Shown: positions 1 to 9,914, numbered from the stretch's first letter. The stretch: 43,952 bases of DNA from Sphingobacteriales bacterium (GCA_028288165.1 JAQBOG010000040.1:1-43952), one strand, 5' to 3'. Notes: generated from the sequence alone by a model not told the origin. Numbers and translations: made by a program.

Positions 1-251
1 ACATCAGTGCTTACACCTGTAGTGGCGCCCTGAACTTTTACTGAAACTCCAGGTAATGGCCCTGTGGCATCAGATACTGTTCCCTGAATAATTTCTGACT
101 GTGCGTTTGCATTCCCGCCAGCTAAAAGAGTTAAAAATAAGCAGGCTGTTAAAAACTTCCCGATGCAGGAAAAAAAATAAAATAAAAAGGAACGAAAGAG
201 CAGAGGAAATACGATAAAATCTCCTACCCGTAGGTTAGTAAGTCGTTTCAT
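1..251 (-). CDS. SusC/RagA-type TonB-dependent outer-membrane receptor, N-terminal fragment
   Basis: This open frame starts at the ATG at 251 and runs off the left edge, so only about 83 residues are visible. A positively charged start is followed by a long hydrophobic stretch and a signal cleavage region ending in NANAQ (about residues 47-51). Directly after it comes the start of a carboxypeptidase-regulatory-like domain (IIQGTVSDATGPLPGVSV), the usual first domain of SusC proteins. There is no STN domain between signal and regulatory domain, so control by a FecR/ECF-sigma trans-envelope relay is not expected. It is separated from the GH27 gene by 466 bases and has its own repeat operator at 301-351, so it probably begins a separate glycan-import operon. 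The family call is firm; the substrate is unknown. Confidence 0.85.
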   Translation of the reverse strand, partial: MKRLTNLRVGDFIVFPLLFRSFLFYFFSCIGKFLTACLFLTLLAGGNANAQSEIIQGTVSDATGPLPGVSVKVQGATTGVSTD

Positions 252-717
252 GATTAAGTTTTTTTGGTTTATAATCTTCTAAGATTAAAGTAAAATTAGG
301 ATGGATAAACGTTTACTGAAATGGATAAATCTTTAAATTAGATGGATTATACTATTTCAAACAAAAAATTATTCCCTCAAGAAACACAACAGAAGACACT
401 TTATTAATGACATGATTGATTATTCACTTATTTAAAGCAAATAAATAATATTTAAATTAAACATTCTGGATTTAGAAACTGGAGCTCTGTTGGCACTATG
501 GATTTATTTCAAAAATGTAGAAATTAATAATTGTTCAGTTAATCTGGTAGCCTGAACGCGTACTTTATTTATTGACTAAAAACTTAACAATTGGGCAAGC
601 ATGGCCCTTACTTTTTTATTATTAGCAGCACTGTTTTATCATATTGTTAATGACCAGAAGCTTTAACAGATCTTTACTTGTTTCTTTATCATCACCTATC
701 CTAGTTTAAATTTTTAA
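252..717. other. Intergenic region between the GH27 gene and the left-edge susC
   Basis: No coding frame is convincing here. The part nearest the susC start holds the direct-repeat operator described at 301-351. The remainder is very AT-rich. I see no clear terminator hairpin after the GH27 stop codon. Confidence 0.6.
301..351 (-). promoter_or_regulatory. Candidate operator: three direct repeats of ATGGAT(A/T)A
   Basis: On the plus strand, ATGGATAA, ATGGATAA and ATGGATTA begin at 301, 321 and 342, spacings of 20 and 21 bases or about two helical turns on one DNA face. The stretch 317-351 matches 10285-10319 at 33 of 35 positions although the surrounding DNA is unrelated. The site lies 50-100 bases upstream of the susC start at 251, a normal place for an activator. 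Two-turn spacing of half-sites is typical of AraC-family regulators, and two such genes lie in this window. That they bind here is inference. Confidence 0.6.
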
Positions 718-1992
718 TCAATCTATTTTCTTTAAGCGGAACAGCTTTGTTTCATGGCTATTAACACTGCCACTCCATTTTTTACCTTTTGCTACAACTT
801 TATGCTGCCAAAGATCTTTAATGTAATAAGTGCTCTTTAATCCAAATTCTGATAAATTGATGGTTGTATTTTGAATAGAATCACTACGATTTAGAATTGC
901 CAATGCATAATCACCATTTGCGAGAGTCCTAAGTATTATACTCCAGGTTTCGTTATTAACTTTTAGTATCCCTTGTTTGCCTAATACATCCTGGTCTATA
1001 TCGATTACTTCCTGGTTTAGTAATATTCTTTTGGTTTCTGCATTCATATTCCTGATGTCATTTGTAGCTGCCAAAGGCGAAGCAAGAATGCTCCATAAAC
1101 TCATCTGACTCTGGTATTCTGTATTAGTGCAGCCTGTTCCTCCCAAATCCCCGGAAGGACCTTTTTTCCCATATAAACCCACTACCAGCATATCCATATC
1201 ATTCCAATAACCCGGACCTGCATATTTATCAAGCGATGCATTTACATCCATGATATTCATTATACCTTCCCCACTGTTTTCTGTAGGCTTTCTTTTCCAT
1301 TTATCCCTAACATCATTCGTGGTACGCCACAATTGCCCCCCAGCTTCTGCTGCCCATAACCAAGGCTTGCGTTGGCCCCATTCGCAAATCCCAAAAGCGA
1401 TTTCCCTACCACTTCTCCGTAATGCATCACCCATTTTTTTATACCTCTGTTTAGCCGTTTCTACATCCTCAGGGGCACCACAATAATCATATTTTAAATA
1501 ATCAATACCCCATGATGCAAATGTTTTAGCATCCTGTTCTTCAAAACCAAGGCTGGCTGTATAACCGGCACAGGTTAGAGGCGCAGCATCAGAGTAAATA
1601 CCTAATTTTAGTCCTTTACTATGTACATAATCTGCCAGTTCTTTAATCCCGGATGGAAATTTTTTAGAATCAGGAATGATATTATTTTTATTATCCCTTC
1701 CTCCCTGCCAACCGTCATCAATAAAAACATAATTATAACCAGCTTTCAGCATACCTGAACTTACCATGGCATCTGCCATTTCCATAATAACTTTCTCATT
1801 AATATTGTCTGCGAAGTAATTCCAGGTCATCCAGCCCATTGGAGGAGTTGGAGCTAAAAGTTTACCGTCATCAGATTTCACCGTTGCATGACCTAGCGTA
1901 TAAACTAAGCACAATGTAATCACCATAAAGAGGGCTCTTTGTCGCACTAAAACCTTTGAATTAAGAGAATGAAAGAAGCAAAGAAATGGCAT
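718..1992 (-). CDS. GH27 alpha-galactosidase, exported
   Basis: This is a 424-residue GH27 enzyme that should release terminal alpha-D-galactose from imported oligosaccharides, probably in the periplasm. A hydrophobic signal segment (about residues 18-36) precedes the TIM barrel, which begins at PPMGWMTWN. The nucleophile is Asp169 in YLKYDYC. The acid/base is probably Asp227 in LWRTTND, by analogy with the WRNFAD motif of human alpha-galactosidase A. Cys141 and Cys171 match the conserved active-site disulphide. GYWNDMDML and a C-terminal beta domain complete the family pattern. It is the last gene of the left SusCD operon, 151 bases after the DUF4998 gene with a hairpin between. GH27 also contains beta-L-arabinopyranosidases and isomaltodextranases, so galactose specificity is likely but not proven. 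Confidence 0.9.
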   Translation of the reverse strand: MPFLCFFHSLNSKVLVRQRALFMVITLCLVYTLGHATVKSDDGKLLAPTPPMGWMTWNYFADNINEKVIMEMADAMVSSGMLKAGYNYVFIDDGWQGGRDNKNNIIPDSKKFPSGIKELADYVHSKGLKLGIYSDAAPLTCAGYTASLGFEEQDAKTFASWGIDYLKYDYCGAPEDVETAKQRYKKMGDALRRSGREIAFGICEWGQRKPWLWAAEAGGQLWRTTNDVRDKWKRKPTENSGEGIMNIMDVNASLDKYAGPGYWNDMDMLVVGLYGKKGPSGDLGGTGCTNTEYQSQMSLWSILASPLAATNDIRNMNAETKRILLNQEVIDIDQDVLGKQGILKVNNETWSIILRTLANGDYALAILNRSDSIQNTTINLSEFGLKSTYYIKDLWQHKVVAKGKKWSGSVNSHETKLFRLKKID

Positions 1993-2021
1993 CCTTTTTA
2001 TTTATTATATGTATACAAATA

Positions 2022-2072
2022 AAACATGCTGAACAACTCCCTGGCTATTCATTGGGGTTGCTCAACATGCTT
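2022..2072 (-). terminator. Intercistronic hairpin between the DUF4998 gene and GH27
   Basis: The arms 2022-2040 and 2054-2072 can form a stem of about 19 bp around a 13-base loop. Three of the four imperfect positions become G-U pairs in the minus-strand RNA but are mismatches on the other strand, so selection on the minus transcript is likely. The minus strand continues into TTTTATTTG. It may be a partial terminator or an RNA-stability element giving more SusCD and lipoprotein message than GH27 message. Confidence 0.6.
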
Positions 2073-2143
2073 TTGTTATTAAATAAGGGTAAAACTGTCA
2101 AATAATCTACGTGACAAATTTGACAATTAATTACTTTAAAATT

Positions 2144-3358
2144 TTACTGCTTATTCCAAAAAGTCAATTCACTCATGTTGCTATAACTTGAACCCGTGGT
2201 AGTATGCAATACTCTTATTCGTATATATCTAACCGGTGGAGGATTACTAATTAAGTCTACTTTAAGCGCATTAACTCCATCATCTGTTCTTATTACGTCT
2301 TTAAGTAAAGTCCAGCCTTTAGCAATCGCTTCGTTTTTCCATCCTGAGTTATCTGCTCTTAATGTAGTGGCAGCATTTGTTATATCAGCAATACCCCACA
2401 CTTCAAATTTATCAGGATTGTTGCAGCAATTTCTTCCAACCTCCTCCATTTTTCCCAGATTTGTATATATTTTCCCCATGTCAAATGTAAGCACATGAGC
2501 TATGTAGGCTCCGTCACTATGAAAAATATTAGGGTATCCTTGAGGTCCTACACTTCTGTCCCAAAGCTTGCTGATGCTGGTTTGACCTTCATATGTATTT
2601 ACATCATTAGATAAGCGTACTTCCTGAAAAAGAGATTTATCACACTCAACGTAACTGTAAATACGAGGAAACTCGCTATAATTTGCCACATTAAATGTAT
2701 CTATTGACCCTTTAACTGGAATATAGGAGGATTTATATTGAATAATTGTTCCTGCTTTATAATTGGTTAAAGTCATAGAATTACTCTGTGGCCCCAGTTG
2801 TTTTTCTTCAACAACACCTAACTTATTAGTGTATTTAATTACCGTGGAGATATTAATGGTATCTGGAGTACTAAAGTTAAGGGCAACCGACCCTGTAGTC
2901 TCATCTAGAAGATATGGATTGGTTGCATTATAAGGTCTGTTAAGCAAATTAGATTGATAAGCACTACCAAACACTTTTACATTATTTACTTCCAGGGGAA
3001 TAGATTTGTTTCCCTTATCATCAAAAGAATACACGGTAAAAGAGTAGGTATATTCGTTCAGATTTGGTACAATTACTTTTACCGTATCTGATGTGTTATG
3101 ATTTGTTGCATTAACTACCAGAGAATCTTTCTTGTTATTCCAATATATAACATACTTTTTTATACTTGGATCTGAACTTGGATTCCAGGCAAGACCGATT
3201 CGTTGATTTCCAGGAGATGCAACAATTTTTGACATACGCCCAGGATAAATTATTTCCTTATCATTCAAAAAGGATTTAAACTCTGTATCTTCTTTACCGC
3301 AACCAAAAAGGATTATAGAAAGCAGAAAAAGGCAGGGAACGCGAAAATTAATTTTCAT
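2144..3358 (-). CDS. DUF4998 lipoprotein with C-terminal discoidin-like domain (SusE/F-like glycan binder)
   Basis: This 404-residue lipoprotein is a candidate surface glycan-binding protein. The signal ends at Cys20 (ILFGCGKEDTE); the Lys and acidic residues after the Cys resemble the Bacteroidota surface-export signal. Residues of about 35-130 match the DUF4998 pattern (YPGRMSKIVASPGNQRIGLAW, VIYWNN). The last ~150 residues look like an F5/8 type C (discoidin) sandwich: SKLWDRSVGPQGYPNIFH, FDMGKIYTNLGKM, FEVWGIAD, VRYIRIRV and a final SELTFWNKQ. A conserved adjacent cysteine pair (GRNCC) lies in it. It follows the DUF4959 gene by 26 bases and has a close paralogue at 32672-33904. Domain calls are by eye; the sugar bound is unknown. 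Confidence 0.8.
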   Translation of the reverse strand: MKINFRVPCLFLLSIILFGCGKEDTEFKSFLNDKEIIYPGRMSKIVASPGNQRIGLAWNPSSDPSIKKYVIYWNNKKDSLVVNATNHNTSDTVKVIVPNLNEYTYSFTVYSFDDKGNKSIPLEVNNVKVFGSAYQSNLLNRPYNATNPYLLDETTGSVALNFSTPDTINISTVIKYTNKLGVVEEKQLGPQSNSMTLTNYKAGTIIQYKSSYIPVKGSIDTFNVANYSEFPRIYSYVECDKSLFQEVRLSNDVNTYEGQTSISKLWDRSVGPQGYPNIFHSDGAYIAHVLTFDMGKIYTNLGKMEEVGRNCCNNPDKFEVWGIADITNAATTLRADNSGWKNEAIAKGWTLLKDVIRTDDGVNALKVDLISNPPPVRYIRIRVLHTTTGSSYSNMSELTFWNKQ

Positions 3359-3384
3359 ATTCTTATTTTTTTAATATTATATAA

Positions 3385-4617
3385 TCAATTAGGATCACCA
3401 AAGAATGTCATTTCCATAATATGGGCAAAATCACCTCCAGACCAGGTGTCAGAAACTGACACACGGATATACTTTACTTTAGGACTACTAATAGGTAAAT
3501 TAAAGTTTACTCCAGCTCTCACAAAAGCTTCATCTGTTGCAGTGGGTGAGGTACTTGGATTGCCCGAAGGAGGATCTGGAAAATGATAGTTCGATAAGTT
3601 TATCCAATCGCCTACTACGGTCCCAACCGGCGCTGTTCTTGGCAATACAGCATTTTGTGGTTGATTTACATTAGAACCCCAGATAGAGAAATTTTTAGGA
3701 TTACCATGACCATAAGCGAATTCGTTAAACCTCTCCACCATAACAAATCGGCTTAATTTAGCACTTAAGCCCAAACCAAATGTTGCTACTATCGGAAATC
3801 CGCTGCCAGAATTAGTATGCCATCCATTACCGTCTATTTTCCCATCCCATAAATAAGGCAGATCCCAGCCATAACCAATTTGGCCATCACTTGGTAACCG
3901 ATAAGTAAAAAATTTATTTTTGTCTAATTGAGTTTCAAATAAAGGAGTAACAGTTTGGATGGTGGTATCAGAGCTATTTCCGTATTTATCGGTAACATAT
4001 ATACCAAACTTTTTAGGCGTAGAGCTATATCCTCTTAATGAATAGTTCACATCCGTAATTTTTGTAAAATTTTGATCGACTACATCTGGATAATTGGTTG
4101 TAGGATCTATAGAAAGCAAAATTATACCTACCGGTTTTTTAACTGCATTGGTTGCTTTGATATTTATCCCACCAAAATCTGCAGAAAGTGATACTGTAGG
4201 CTTTACCAAAAGATATGGAGGTGTTAGAGGATGCACTTTTACTGTAACAGGATCAGACATTACATTTGCCCTGGTCACAGTATATAAAGTAACATCATAT
4301 TCTGTGCTTTTAGCAAATCCTTCTACAGTAACTGTATCAGAATAATAGCTCGACTTAGTTTCCAGGGAAGTTTGATCATTAATTTTATACTTAGCCAGGA
4401 TGTATAAAAGATTATCCGATTTAGGAATAGTGTAGGTGATATGTGCCCCACCATTAAAATTATTTACTTTAATATTGGTAACAAGTCCTGGTTTTGTTTT
4501 ATCAGTGGAAATAGGATCACTATACCCGTCCATCTTCGTACAGGAGCTTAGGCAGATGCTTAACAGAACCGACATAAGCAGAAATACTTTAATGTCGTAG
4601 TTTATATATTTTTTCAT
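3385..4617 (-). CDS. DUF4959/DUF5126/DUF5000 lipoprotein, surface glycan binder
   Basis: This 410-residue lipoprotein (lipobox around SSCTKMDGY, Cys26) has the three-domain pattern common downstream of susD in Sphingobacteriaceae and Bacteroides. A DUF4959-like fibronectin fold spans about residues 27-130 (NNFNGGAHITYTIP, LYILAKY, SSYYSDTVTVEGF). A DUF5126-like domain covers about 130-230 (FGIYVTDKYGNSSDT). A DUF5000 discoidin-like domain fills the rest (LPYLWDGKIDGNGWHT, TFGLGLSAKLSRFVM, FSIWGS, VKYIRVSVSDTWSGG, MEMTFFGDPN). Such domains are thought to bind sugars at the cell surface. It lies 37 bases after susD and 26 before the DUF4998 gene. Its paralogue is at 33919-35163. Family call good, ligand unknown. 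Confidence 0.82.
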   Translation of the reverse strand: MKKYINYDIKVFLLMSVLLSICLSSCTKMDGYSDPISTDKTKPGLVTNIKVNNFNGGAHITYTIPKSDNLLYILAKYKINDQTSLETKSSYYSDTVTVEGFAKSTEYDVTLYTVTRANVMSDPVTVKVHPLTPPYLLVKPTVSLSADFGGINIKATNAVKKPVGIILLSIDPTTNYPDVVDQNFTKITDVNYSLRGYSSTPKKFGIYVTDKYGNSSDTTIQTVTPLFETQLDKNKFFTYRLPSDGQIGYGWDLPYLWDGKIDGNGWHTNSGSGFPIVATFGLGLSAKLSRFVMVERFNEFAYGHGNPKNFSIWGSNVNQPQNAVLPRTAPVGTVVGDWINLSNYHFPDPPSGNPSTSPTATDEAFVRAGVNFNLPISSPKVKYIRVSVSDTWSGGDFAHIMEMTFFGDPN

Positions 4618-4654
4618 AATTTTTTCAATTATTTAATCTGTAAGTGAATAGAGT

Positions 4655-6571
4655 CTACCAGTAAGGATTTTGAACCAGGTTAGGATTTACTACCAAATTA
4701 TTGTCTTTAATTGGCCATAAATAATCTCTAATTCCAAAAACAGGATTAACAAGCGTACGTGGGCGATAGAAATTAAGCGCATCTGCCTCATATACATTCC
4801 ACCCTTGTAAAGGACTACTAAGTACACTTTGTAATTCTTTCCATCTGCGAAGATCCCAGCCACTCTGTGCTTCAAAACATAATTCTATTCTTCTTTCTTG
4901 GTGAATAATTTGACGCATTCCATCTTTGGTAGTTATTTTACCCGGATTTTTAGAGTAATTAGTCCAGGAAGTTTGTACCGTAGGTAAACCAGCCCGAGTC
5001 CTTACTTTATTTACATAGGTGTATACCGCTGGGCTTGTCGGACCACTAAGCTCATTTTCGGCTTCTGCATATAATAAATACAAACCAGCCAATCTGATAA
5101 TAGGTAAATGGAAAGGTACCGGAGAGAAATTTTCATCATAAACAGACAAGTAATTAACCAATTTTTTAGGCCAGTAACCGGTACTATTTAACCGGATCAT
5201 ATCCTTAGGACCGGCAAATGATTCGCTTCCGCGTGATTGTACATGATAAGCCGTATTCTGATCATATCTGCCATTACCAAACCATATTCCTCCGTCAAAG
5301 GCTATGTCTGCATAAAACCGGGGTTCGCGATTAAAATGGGCTTTTACAGTTTCATATCCCTCTTTTATATAAAATCGGCTTGGCTCATCTCCTGTTTTCA
5401 AGGTATAACGGTTGGTATAATCCCATGTGTTATCTTCATTGATAGGCACGCCTTTATCTGTATAAAAAAGTTCTTGAGTTTGAATGGGAACAGAAAAAGT
5501 AGAAGGATTTGAGAAAACATTTATTGTTGCTTTTTGAGTAAGTCTGGGGGTAGCAGAACCTTGATAATCGAAAGTTGGACTTTGAGCCCATACTAATTCC
5601 GGATTCTCATCCCATTTTTCTGTAACAGCATTTTGAATAGTTAATACTTTTTTCAAAGAATCTGAAAGTTTACCAATAATAACTGGAGGGGTAAAAGTGT
5701 ATAATTGGATCCCTTGTGCCTCACAAGCTGTTATTGCTGCCAGACAAGCATCTGAAGCCTTTTTCCATTTTTGAGCATCATAAGAGGTAGAAAATAGATT
5801 TACCCCGTCTTTATCTTTAAAAGATGCATAATCAGGATTACCATTAAATAAAGGACTGGCAGCTGTAGCTAAAACTTCTGCTTTTACAGAGAGAGCTATT
5901 GGCTTGGTTATTCTTCCTAATTCTTTTGCCTGATTAGAAATTACTGACGGAAGATCCACAGACGCTTCATCCAATAATGATACTATATAGTCTACAACTT
6001 CATCTGTAGAAGCTCTTTTTACTCTTACTTCTTCCGTAGAACTAACAATTGGAAGATTTACCTTAATAAGAGGAATGGGTCCGTACATTCTAAAAAGACA
6101 ATAATGATAATATGCTTTTAAAAATTTGGCTTCAGCTATCCACCGTTGCTTTTCAGATGAAGATAAATCAATAGGCTGATCAATATTTTCGAGCAGAATA
6201 TTGCACAATCGTATAGATCTAAAGAGGCTATAGCTACCGTTTTCACCATCCCAAATATTTAACCCCGGACTAGCAGAACTTTGTCTGCCTTTAATCAGAT
6301 TAAAACCAGTGGTATTAAAACCCTGATAATTAGTCAGATTATCCGGATATATAATTTCTGAAGAAATGGTAAATCCGGGATTGGTAGCCACATCAGACAT
6401 GCGTTGCATGTAAGCATAGCAAGAAAAAAGATAGTTCTCTGCTTCATTTCGGTTCCTAAAGGCGTACTCTAGTGTACCAAGATTGTCTGGAGTTACATCA
6501 AGGTACTTCTTACAAGATACACTTGATAGAACCAAAGCTACCAAACAGATATATTTATAATAAAATTTCAT
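4655..6571 (-). CDS. SusD-like outer-membrane lipoprotein, left module
   Basis: This 638-residue SusD/RagB protein would act as the lid of the SusC channel and bind oligosaccharides. The lipobox ends at Cys20 (LSSVSCKKYLDVTP), followed by the typical KYLDVTPD start. The TPR-like core is visible in NEAENYLFSCYAYMQR, SIRLCNILLENI, RWIAEAKFLKAYYHYCLFRMYGPIPLI and EVLATAASPLFNG. The conserved C-terminal part has PIIRLAGLYLLYAEAENE, VRTRAGL, ERRIELCFE-QSGWDLRRW and YLWPI. It starts 28 bases after susC. The paralogue at 35195-37111 is also exactly 638 residues and very similar over its full length, so the two modules probably take related ligands. Confidence 0.95.
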   Translation of the reverse strand: MKFYYKYICLVALVLSSVSCKKYLDVTPDNLGTLEYAFRNRNEAENYLFSCYAYMQRMSDVATNPGFTISSEIIYPDNLTNYQGFNTTGFNLIKGRQSSASPGLNIWDGENGSYSLFRSIRLCNILLENIDQPIDLSSSEKQRWIAEAKFLKAYYHYCLFRMYGPIPLIKVNLPIVSSTEEVRVKRASTDEVVDYIVSLLDEASVDLPSVISNQAKELGRITKPIALSVKAEVLATAASPLFNGNPDYASFKDKDGVNLFSTSYDAQKWKKASDACLAAITACEAQGIQLYTFTPPVIIGKLSDSLKKVLTIQNAVTEKWDENPELVWAQSPTFDYQGSATPRLTQKATINVFSNPSTFSVPIQTQELFYTDKGVPINEDNTWDYTNRYTLKTGDEPSRFYIKEGYETVKAHFNREPRFYADIAFDGGIWFGNGRYDQNTAYHVQSRGSESFAGPKDMIRLNSTGYWPKKLVNYLSVYDENFSPVPFHLPIIRLAGLYLLYAEAENELSGPTSPAVYTYVNKVRTRAGLPTVQTSWTNYSKNPGKITTKDGMRQIIHQERRIELCFEAQSGWDLRRWKELQSVLSSPLQGWNVYEADALNFYRPRTLVNPVFGIRDYLWPIKDNNLVVNPNLVQNPYW

Positions 6572-6599
6572 GTTATGGGTATTTATAAATTAATACTTT

Positions 6600-9500
6600 T
6601 TATAAATTGACGTTTAATCCTACATTAAACACTTTTTGTATAGGATAAGCAAAGGCATTACCTCCCTGTTCAGGATCCCACATTTTAAACGGACTCCAAG
6701 TCATTAGATTAAGGCCGTTGAAATAAACTCTGCAGGAATTTAATCTTATACTTTTCGAAATCTTTTTAGGTAAAGTATAGCCAACCTCTACAGATTTAAG
6801 CCTTAATAGGCTGCCATTACGCATCCACCAGGTGCTATTCTGCAAGTTATTTTCAATATCTACCTTATTAAGGCCCAGTCTTGGGTATAAAGCATACAAA
6901 TCCTGATTCTGTTCAGACCAATGGTTATCTGCAAAGTCTTTCAATAATTGCGTATTTCCCCAAATCCAATTGTCCGGACTAGGGATGAATGGGCTAACTC
7001 TGTTCGGATCAATAAAAAAGGTCATGTTTGCCTGTCCCTGGAAAAAGGCAGATAAATCAAAACCTTTGTAGCCGAAAGAAGGTCCAAACCCATACACCAT
7101 TTCTGGTGATTGCGGAAAACCTATAAAGGTTTGGTCTGCACCATCAATCTTTCCATCATTATTTAAGTCCCTGTATTTTATGTCACCCCCTTTTGGAGCT
7201 TTACCGTTTGTAGAAAATATCTGTTGAGGAGAGTTTGCTGCTTCTTTATCATCCACAAATAAGCGTTCTGCTATATATCCCCAATTTCTGTTGATAGATT
7301 GGCCTGATGTCTGTCTATAAGCTTCCGCCCATTTTGGTTCTTCATAGTTAACATACTTATTCTTAGAAAAGGTAAAATTAGACATGAAGCTAACCCATCC
7401 TTTACCAAAATTCTTATTATACTTTGCAGAAAGATCAATTCCTTTTGAATTGGCAGTTCCTATATTCGCACTAACATCTGGCTTACCCTGGAAAAAAGCT
7501 TCCAATCCCATAGTAGTTGGCAAAGCCGAACGAAGCATTAAAATATTAGAACGATCGTTATTGTAAACTTCAGCAACAATATCAAGCCCCTTGAATAAAG
7601 TGAGTTCTAATGCTAAATTTGCTTGTTTCGAAGTCTCCCAGGTAACATCCCTATTCTCATAACTATTAATATAAACACCATTTCGGGCATAATTAGTTGT
7701 ACCGAAATATGCATAGTTACCACCACCATTTAAATTAACATCAGATTGGTAAAAGAAACGCTGGTTACCCACAGCATCATTTCCTACAATGCCATAACTT
7801 CCTCTTAGCTTTAAGCGATTTACCACATTAGAAATACCGCCTTTCCAGAAGTCTTCATTTGAAACTACCCAACCTGCTCCAACAGTTGGGAAAAACCCAA
7901 ACCGGTGATTTTCAGAAAAACGCTCTGAGCCATTGTAGCCAAAGTTAGTTTCAACAAAATATTTACTTTTAAAGGAGTACGTTAACCTACCAGCCAATCC
8001 TAAATTCCGATAAGGTAAAGCATACTGTAAGGTTGCAACCGTATAGTCTGTTTTAGGATCTTTCTTATTGGAGTAAAGTGTCTGCTGAGCTGTTCCTATC
8101 AATGTACTACTCACAGTATGGTTTCCAAAGGTTCTGTTATAATCTACCGATCCTTGGAAATACATAAAAGTATTAGTACTTGGCTCACCGGCATTATAGC
8201 TGAGGTATTCCTGAGCAATATTACTTACACCATTTCCTGTTGCTGAATTAAGCCATCTTAATGAATACTGGTCTGTTTGTCTATTATAATTCTCAGCCGT
8301 GTAATAAAATGGAGAATAGGCCATTTGAGAATCAAAGTAAGAATAACGGTTAGTATTAAAAATACTCTTAAAAGTAAGGCCTTCCGTTAAAAAATCCAGC
8401 TTTTGATTCAATTCAAACTGAGCCGACATTCTGGATTCTGAAGAGTTTTTATGCCCTCTTAACAAGGCTGCATAAGGGTTATTATAGGATATAGCATTCA
8501 GTGAGTTATTACCTGCCAGGCCACCTACATTCCCAAACAATATATGCTGAGCATTTTTATTAGCTTCATCTGCCGGATAAAAAGCCGGAAACTCAACAGG
8601 ACTTGTATGTACTGCTACGTTATAAAGATCTGTTGAAAACCCCCCATTAGCCGAGAGAGGGCCGTTATATTCGTTGAAATTACCAGATAAACGAATAATA
8701 AGTTCTGTTTTCTTTGTAAGATCAATATTTACATTAGAGCGGAGCTGATAGTTTTGGAATTTCACATTACTGTTACTATTATTTCTAGAATCCTCACGTA
8801 ATATTCCATTATCCAGGTTATAGGAACCTGCTACATAGTAGCGGGCAACTCCCCCACCCCCACTAACGCTCATATTTGCTCGTTGGGTTGACGTTCTTTT
8901 TTTGAATAGCAAATTCAACCAATCTACCGCTGGATATACATATGGATTGCTTCCAGGTGCATTGTTAACGGTAGCCTGAGTATTTCTGATATCATTTGTT
9001 GTGAATCTAGGGTCTACGGTAGCATCCCGAGTTACAAGGGCTTCATTGTAAAGATTCATATAGGTAATAGGATCTGCCAATTCCAAGGTTTGGGCTGATT
9101 GCGAAAAAGAATTTTCTAATCGGAAATTGATTTTAGCCTGGCCCTCCTTACCTTCTTTTGTAGTTACCAAAATAACGCCATTTGCGCCTCTTGCTCCGTA
9201 CAAAGCTGTTGCACTTGCATCTTTCAAAATATTAAAACTGGCTATATCGTCCACTTGTAAACGAGCAAGATCAGACGACGTCAATTCTACATTATCAATC
9301 AAAATAAGAGGGTCTCTTTTATAACCAAAGGTGGTAACTCCGCGAATAAAGAAGTCGGAATTATCTTGCCCTGGCTGGCCGCTTCTTTGATAGCCAATTA
9401 TACCAGCCACCTGACCAACAAGAGCATTGGTTAAATTACTTGCAGGAATTTTTAAATCGGCGGGCTTTACTGAGGTTACTGAACCTACAATGGCTTCCTT

Positions 9501-9914
9501 TCTTTGTTTTTTACCGAATGCCGTTACTATAACCTCCTCTAACGTACCTGCTTCTTGTAAAATAACCCTTAACACTTGGTTATTCTCATTAACAGTAATC
9601 CGACGCTCTTTATATCCTACATAAGATATTCTTAAAACCGTACCTGGTTCTACATCTAAAATAAATTTTCCATTTACATCTGTACTGGTGCCTACGTTTT
9701 TCTGGGTTTCAGAGATAACGTTTACACCTATTAATTTTCCGCCTAAGGAATCTGTTACAGTTCCTGTAACTGTTATTTTGGGGCGAGTCTGTGAGTACGA
9801 GTTAGAACTAATAACCATAAAAAGCACCAGAGCCAAACAGTATAACGCTACTGTTGACTTTCTAGAACTATTTACTACCCAATGACTTTTACTGAATTCG
9901 TAAATTAACTTCAT
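6600..9914 (-). CDS. SusC-like TonB-dependent transporter without STN domain, left module
   Basis: This 1104-residue outer-membrane channel imports oligosaccharides with TonB energy, paired with the SusD encoded next. The signal segment is at about 21-41. A carboxypeptidase-regulatory-like domain (about 47-121; ITVTGTVTDSLGG, SYVGYKE) is followed by the TonB-box-like EEVIVTAFG (126-134) and the plug (about 135-260; ALVGQVAGI, FFIRGVTTFGYK, DASATALYGARGANGVILVTTKEG). The barrel ends in NVGLNVNL. Unlike the susC at 37137-40676 it has no STN domain, so it cannot signal to a FecR anti-sigma factor in the usual way. This agrees with the AraC-type operator upstream at 10285-10319. The leader is long: the operator lies about 370 bases before the start codon. 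Confidence 0.95.
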   Translation of the reverse strand: MKLIYEFSKSHWVVNSSRKSTVALYCLALVLFMVISSNSYSQTRPKITVTGTVTDSLGGKLIGVNVISETQKNVGTSTDVNGKFILDVEPGTVLRISYVGYKERRITVNENNQVLRVILQEAGTLEEVIVTAFGKKQRKEAIVGSVTSVKPADLKIPASNLTNALVGQVAGIIGYQRSGQPGQDNSDFFIRGVTTFGYKRDPLILIDNVELTSSDLARLQVDDIASFNILKDASATALYGARGANGVILVTTKEGKEGQAKINFRLENSFSQSAQTLELADPITYMNLYNEALVTRDATVDPRFTTNDIRNTQATVNNAPGSNPYVYPAVDWLNLLFKKRTSTQRANMSVSGGGGVARYYVAGSYNLDNGILREDSRNNSNSNVKFQNYQLRSNVNIDLTKKTELIIRLSGNFNEYNGPLSANGGFSTDLYNVAVHTSPVEFPAFYPADEANKNAQHILFGNVGGLAGNNSLNAISYNNPYAALLRGHKNSSESRMSAQFELNQKLDFLTEGLTFKSIFNTNRYSYFDSQMAYSPFYYTAENYNRQTDQYSLRWLNSATGNGVSNIAQEYLSYNAGEPSTNTFMYFQGSVDYNRTFGNHTVSSTLIGTAQQTLYSNKKDPKTDYTVATLQYALPYRNLGLAGRLTYSFKSKYFVETNFGYNGSERFSENHRFGFFPTVGAGWVVSNEDFWKGGISNVVNRLKLRGSYGIVGNDAVGNQRFFYQSDVNLNGGGNYAYFGTTNYARNGVYINSYENRDVTWETSKQANLALELTLFKGLDIVAEVYNNDRSNILMLRSALPTTMGLEAFFQGKPDVSANIGTANSKGIDLSAKYNKNFGKGWVSFMSNFTFSKNKYVNYEEPKWAEAYRQTSGQSINRNWGYIAERLFVDDKEAANSPQQIFSTNGKAPKGGDIKYRDLNNDGKIDGADQTFIGFPQSPEMVYGFGPSFGYKGFDLSAFFQGQANMTFFIDPNRVSPFIPSPDNWIWGNTQLLKDFADNHWSEQNQDLYALYPRLGLNKVDIENNLQNSTWWMRNGSLLRLKSVEVGYTLPKKISKSIRLNSCRVYFNGLNLMTWSPFKMWDPEQGGNAFAYPIQKVFNVGLNVNL

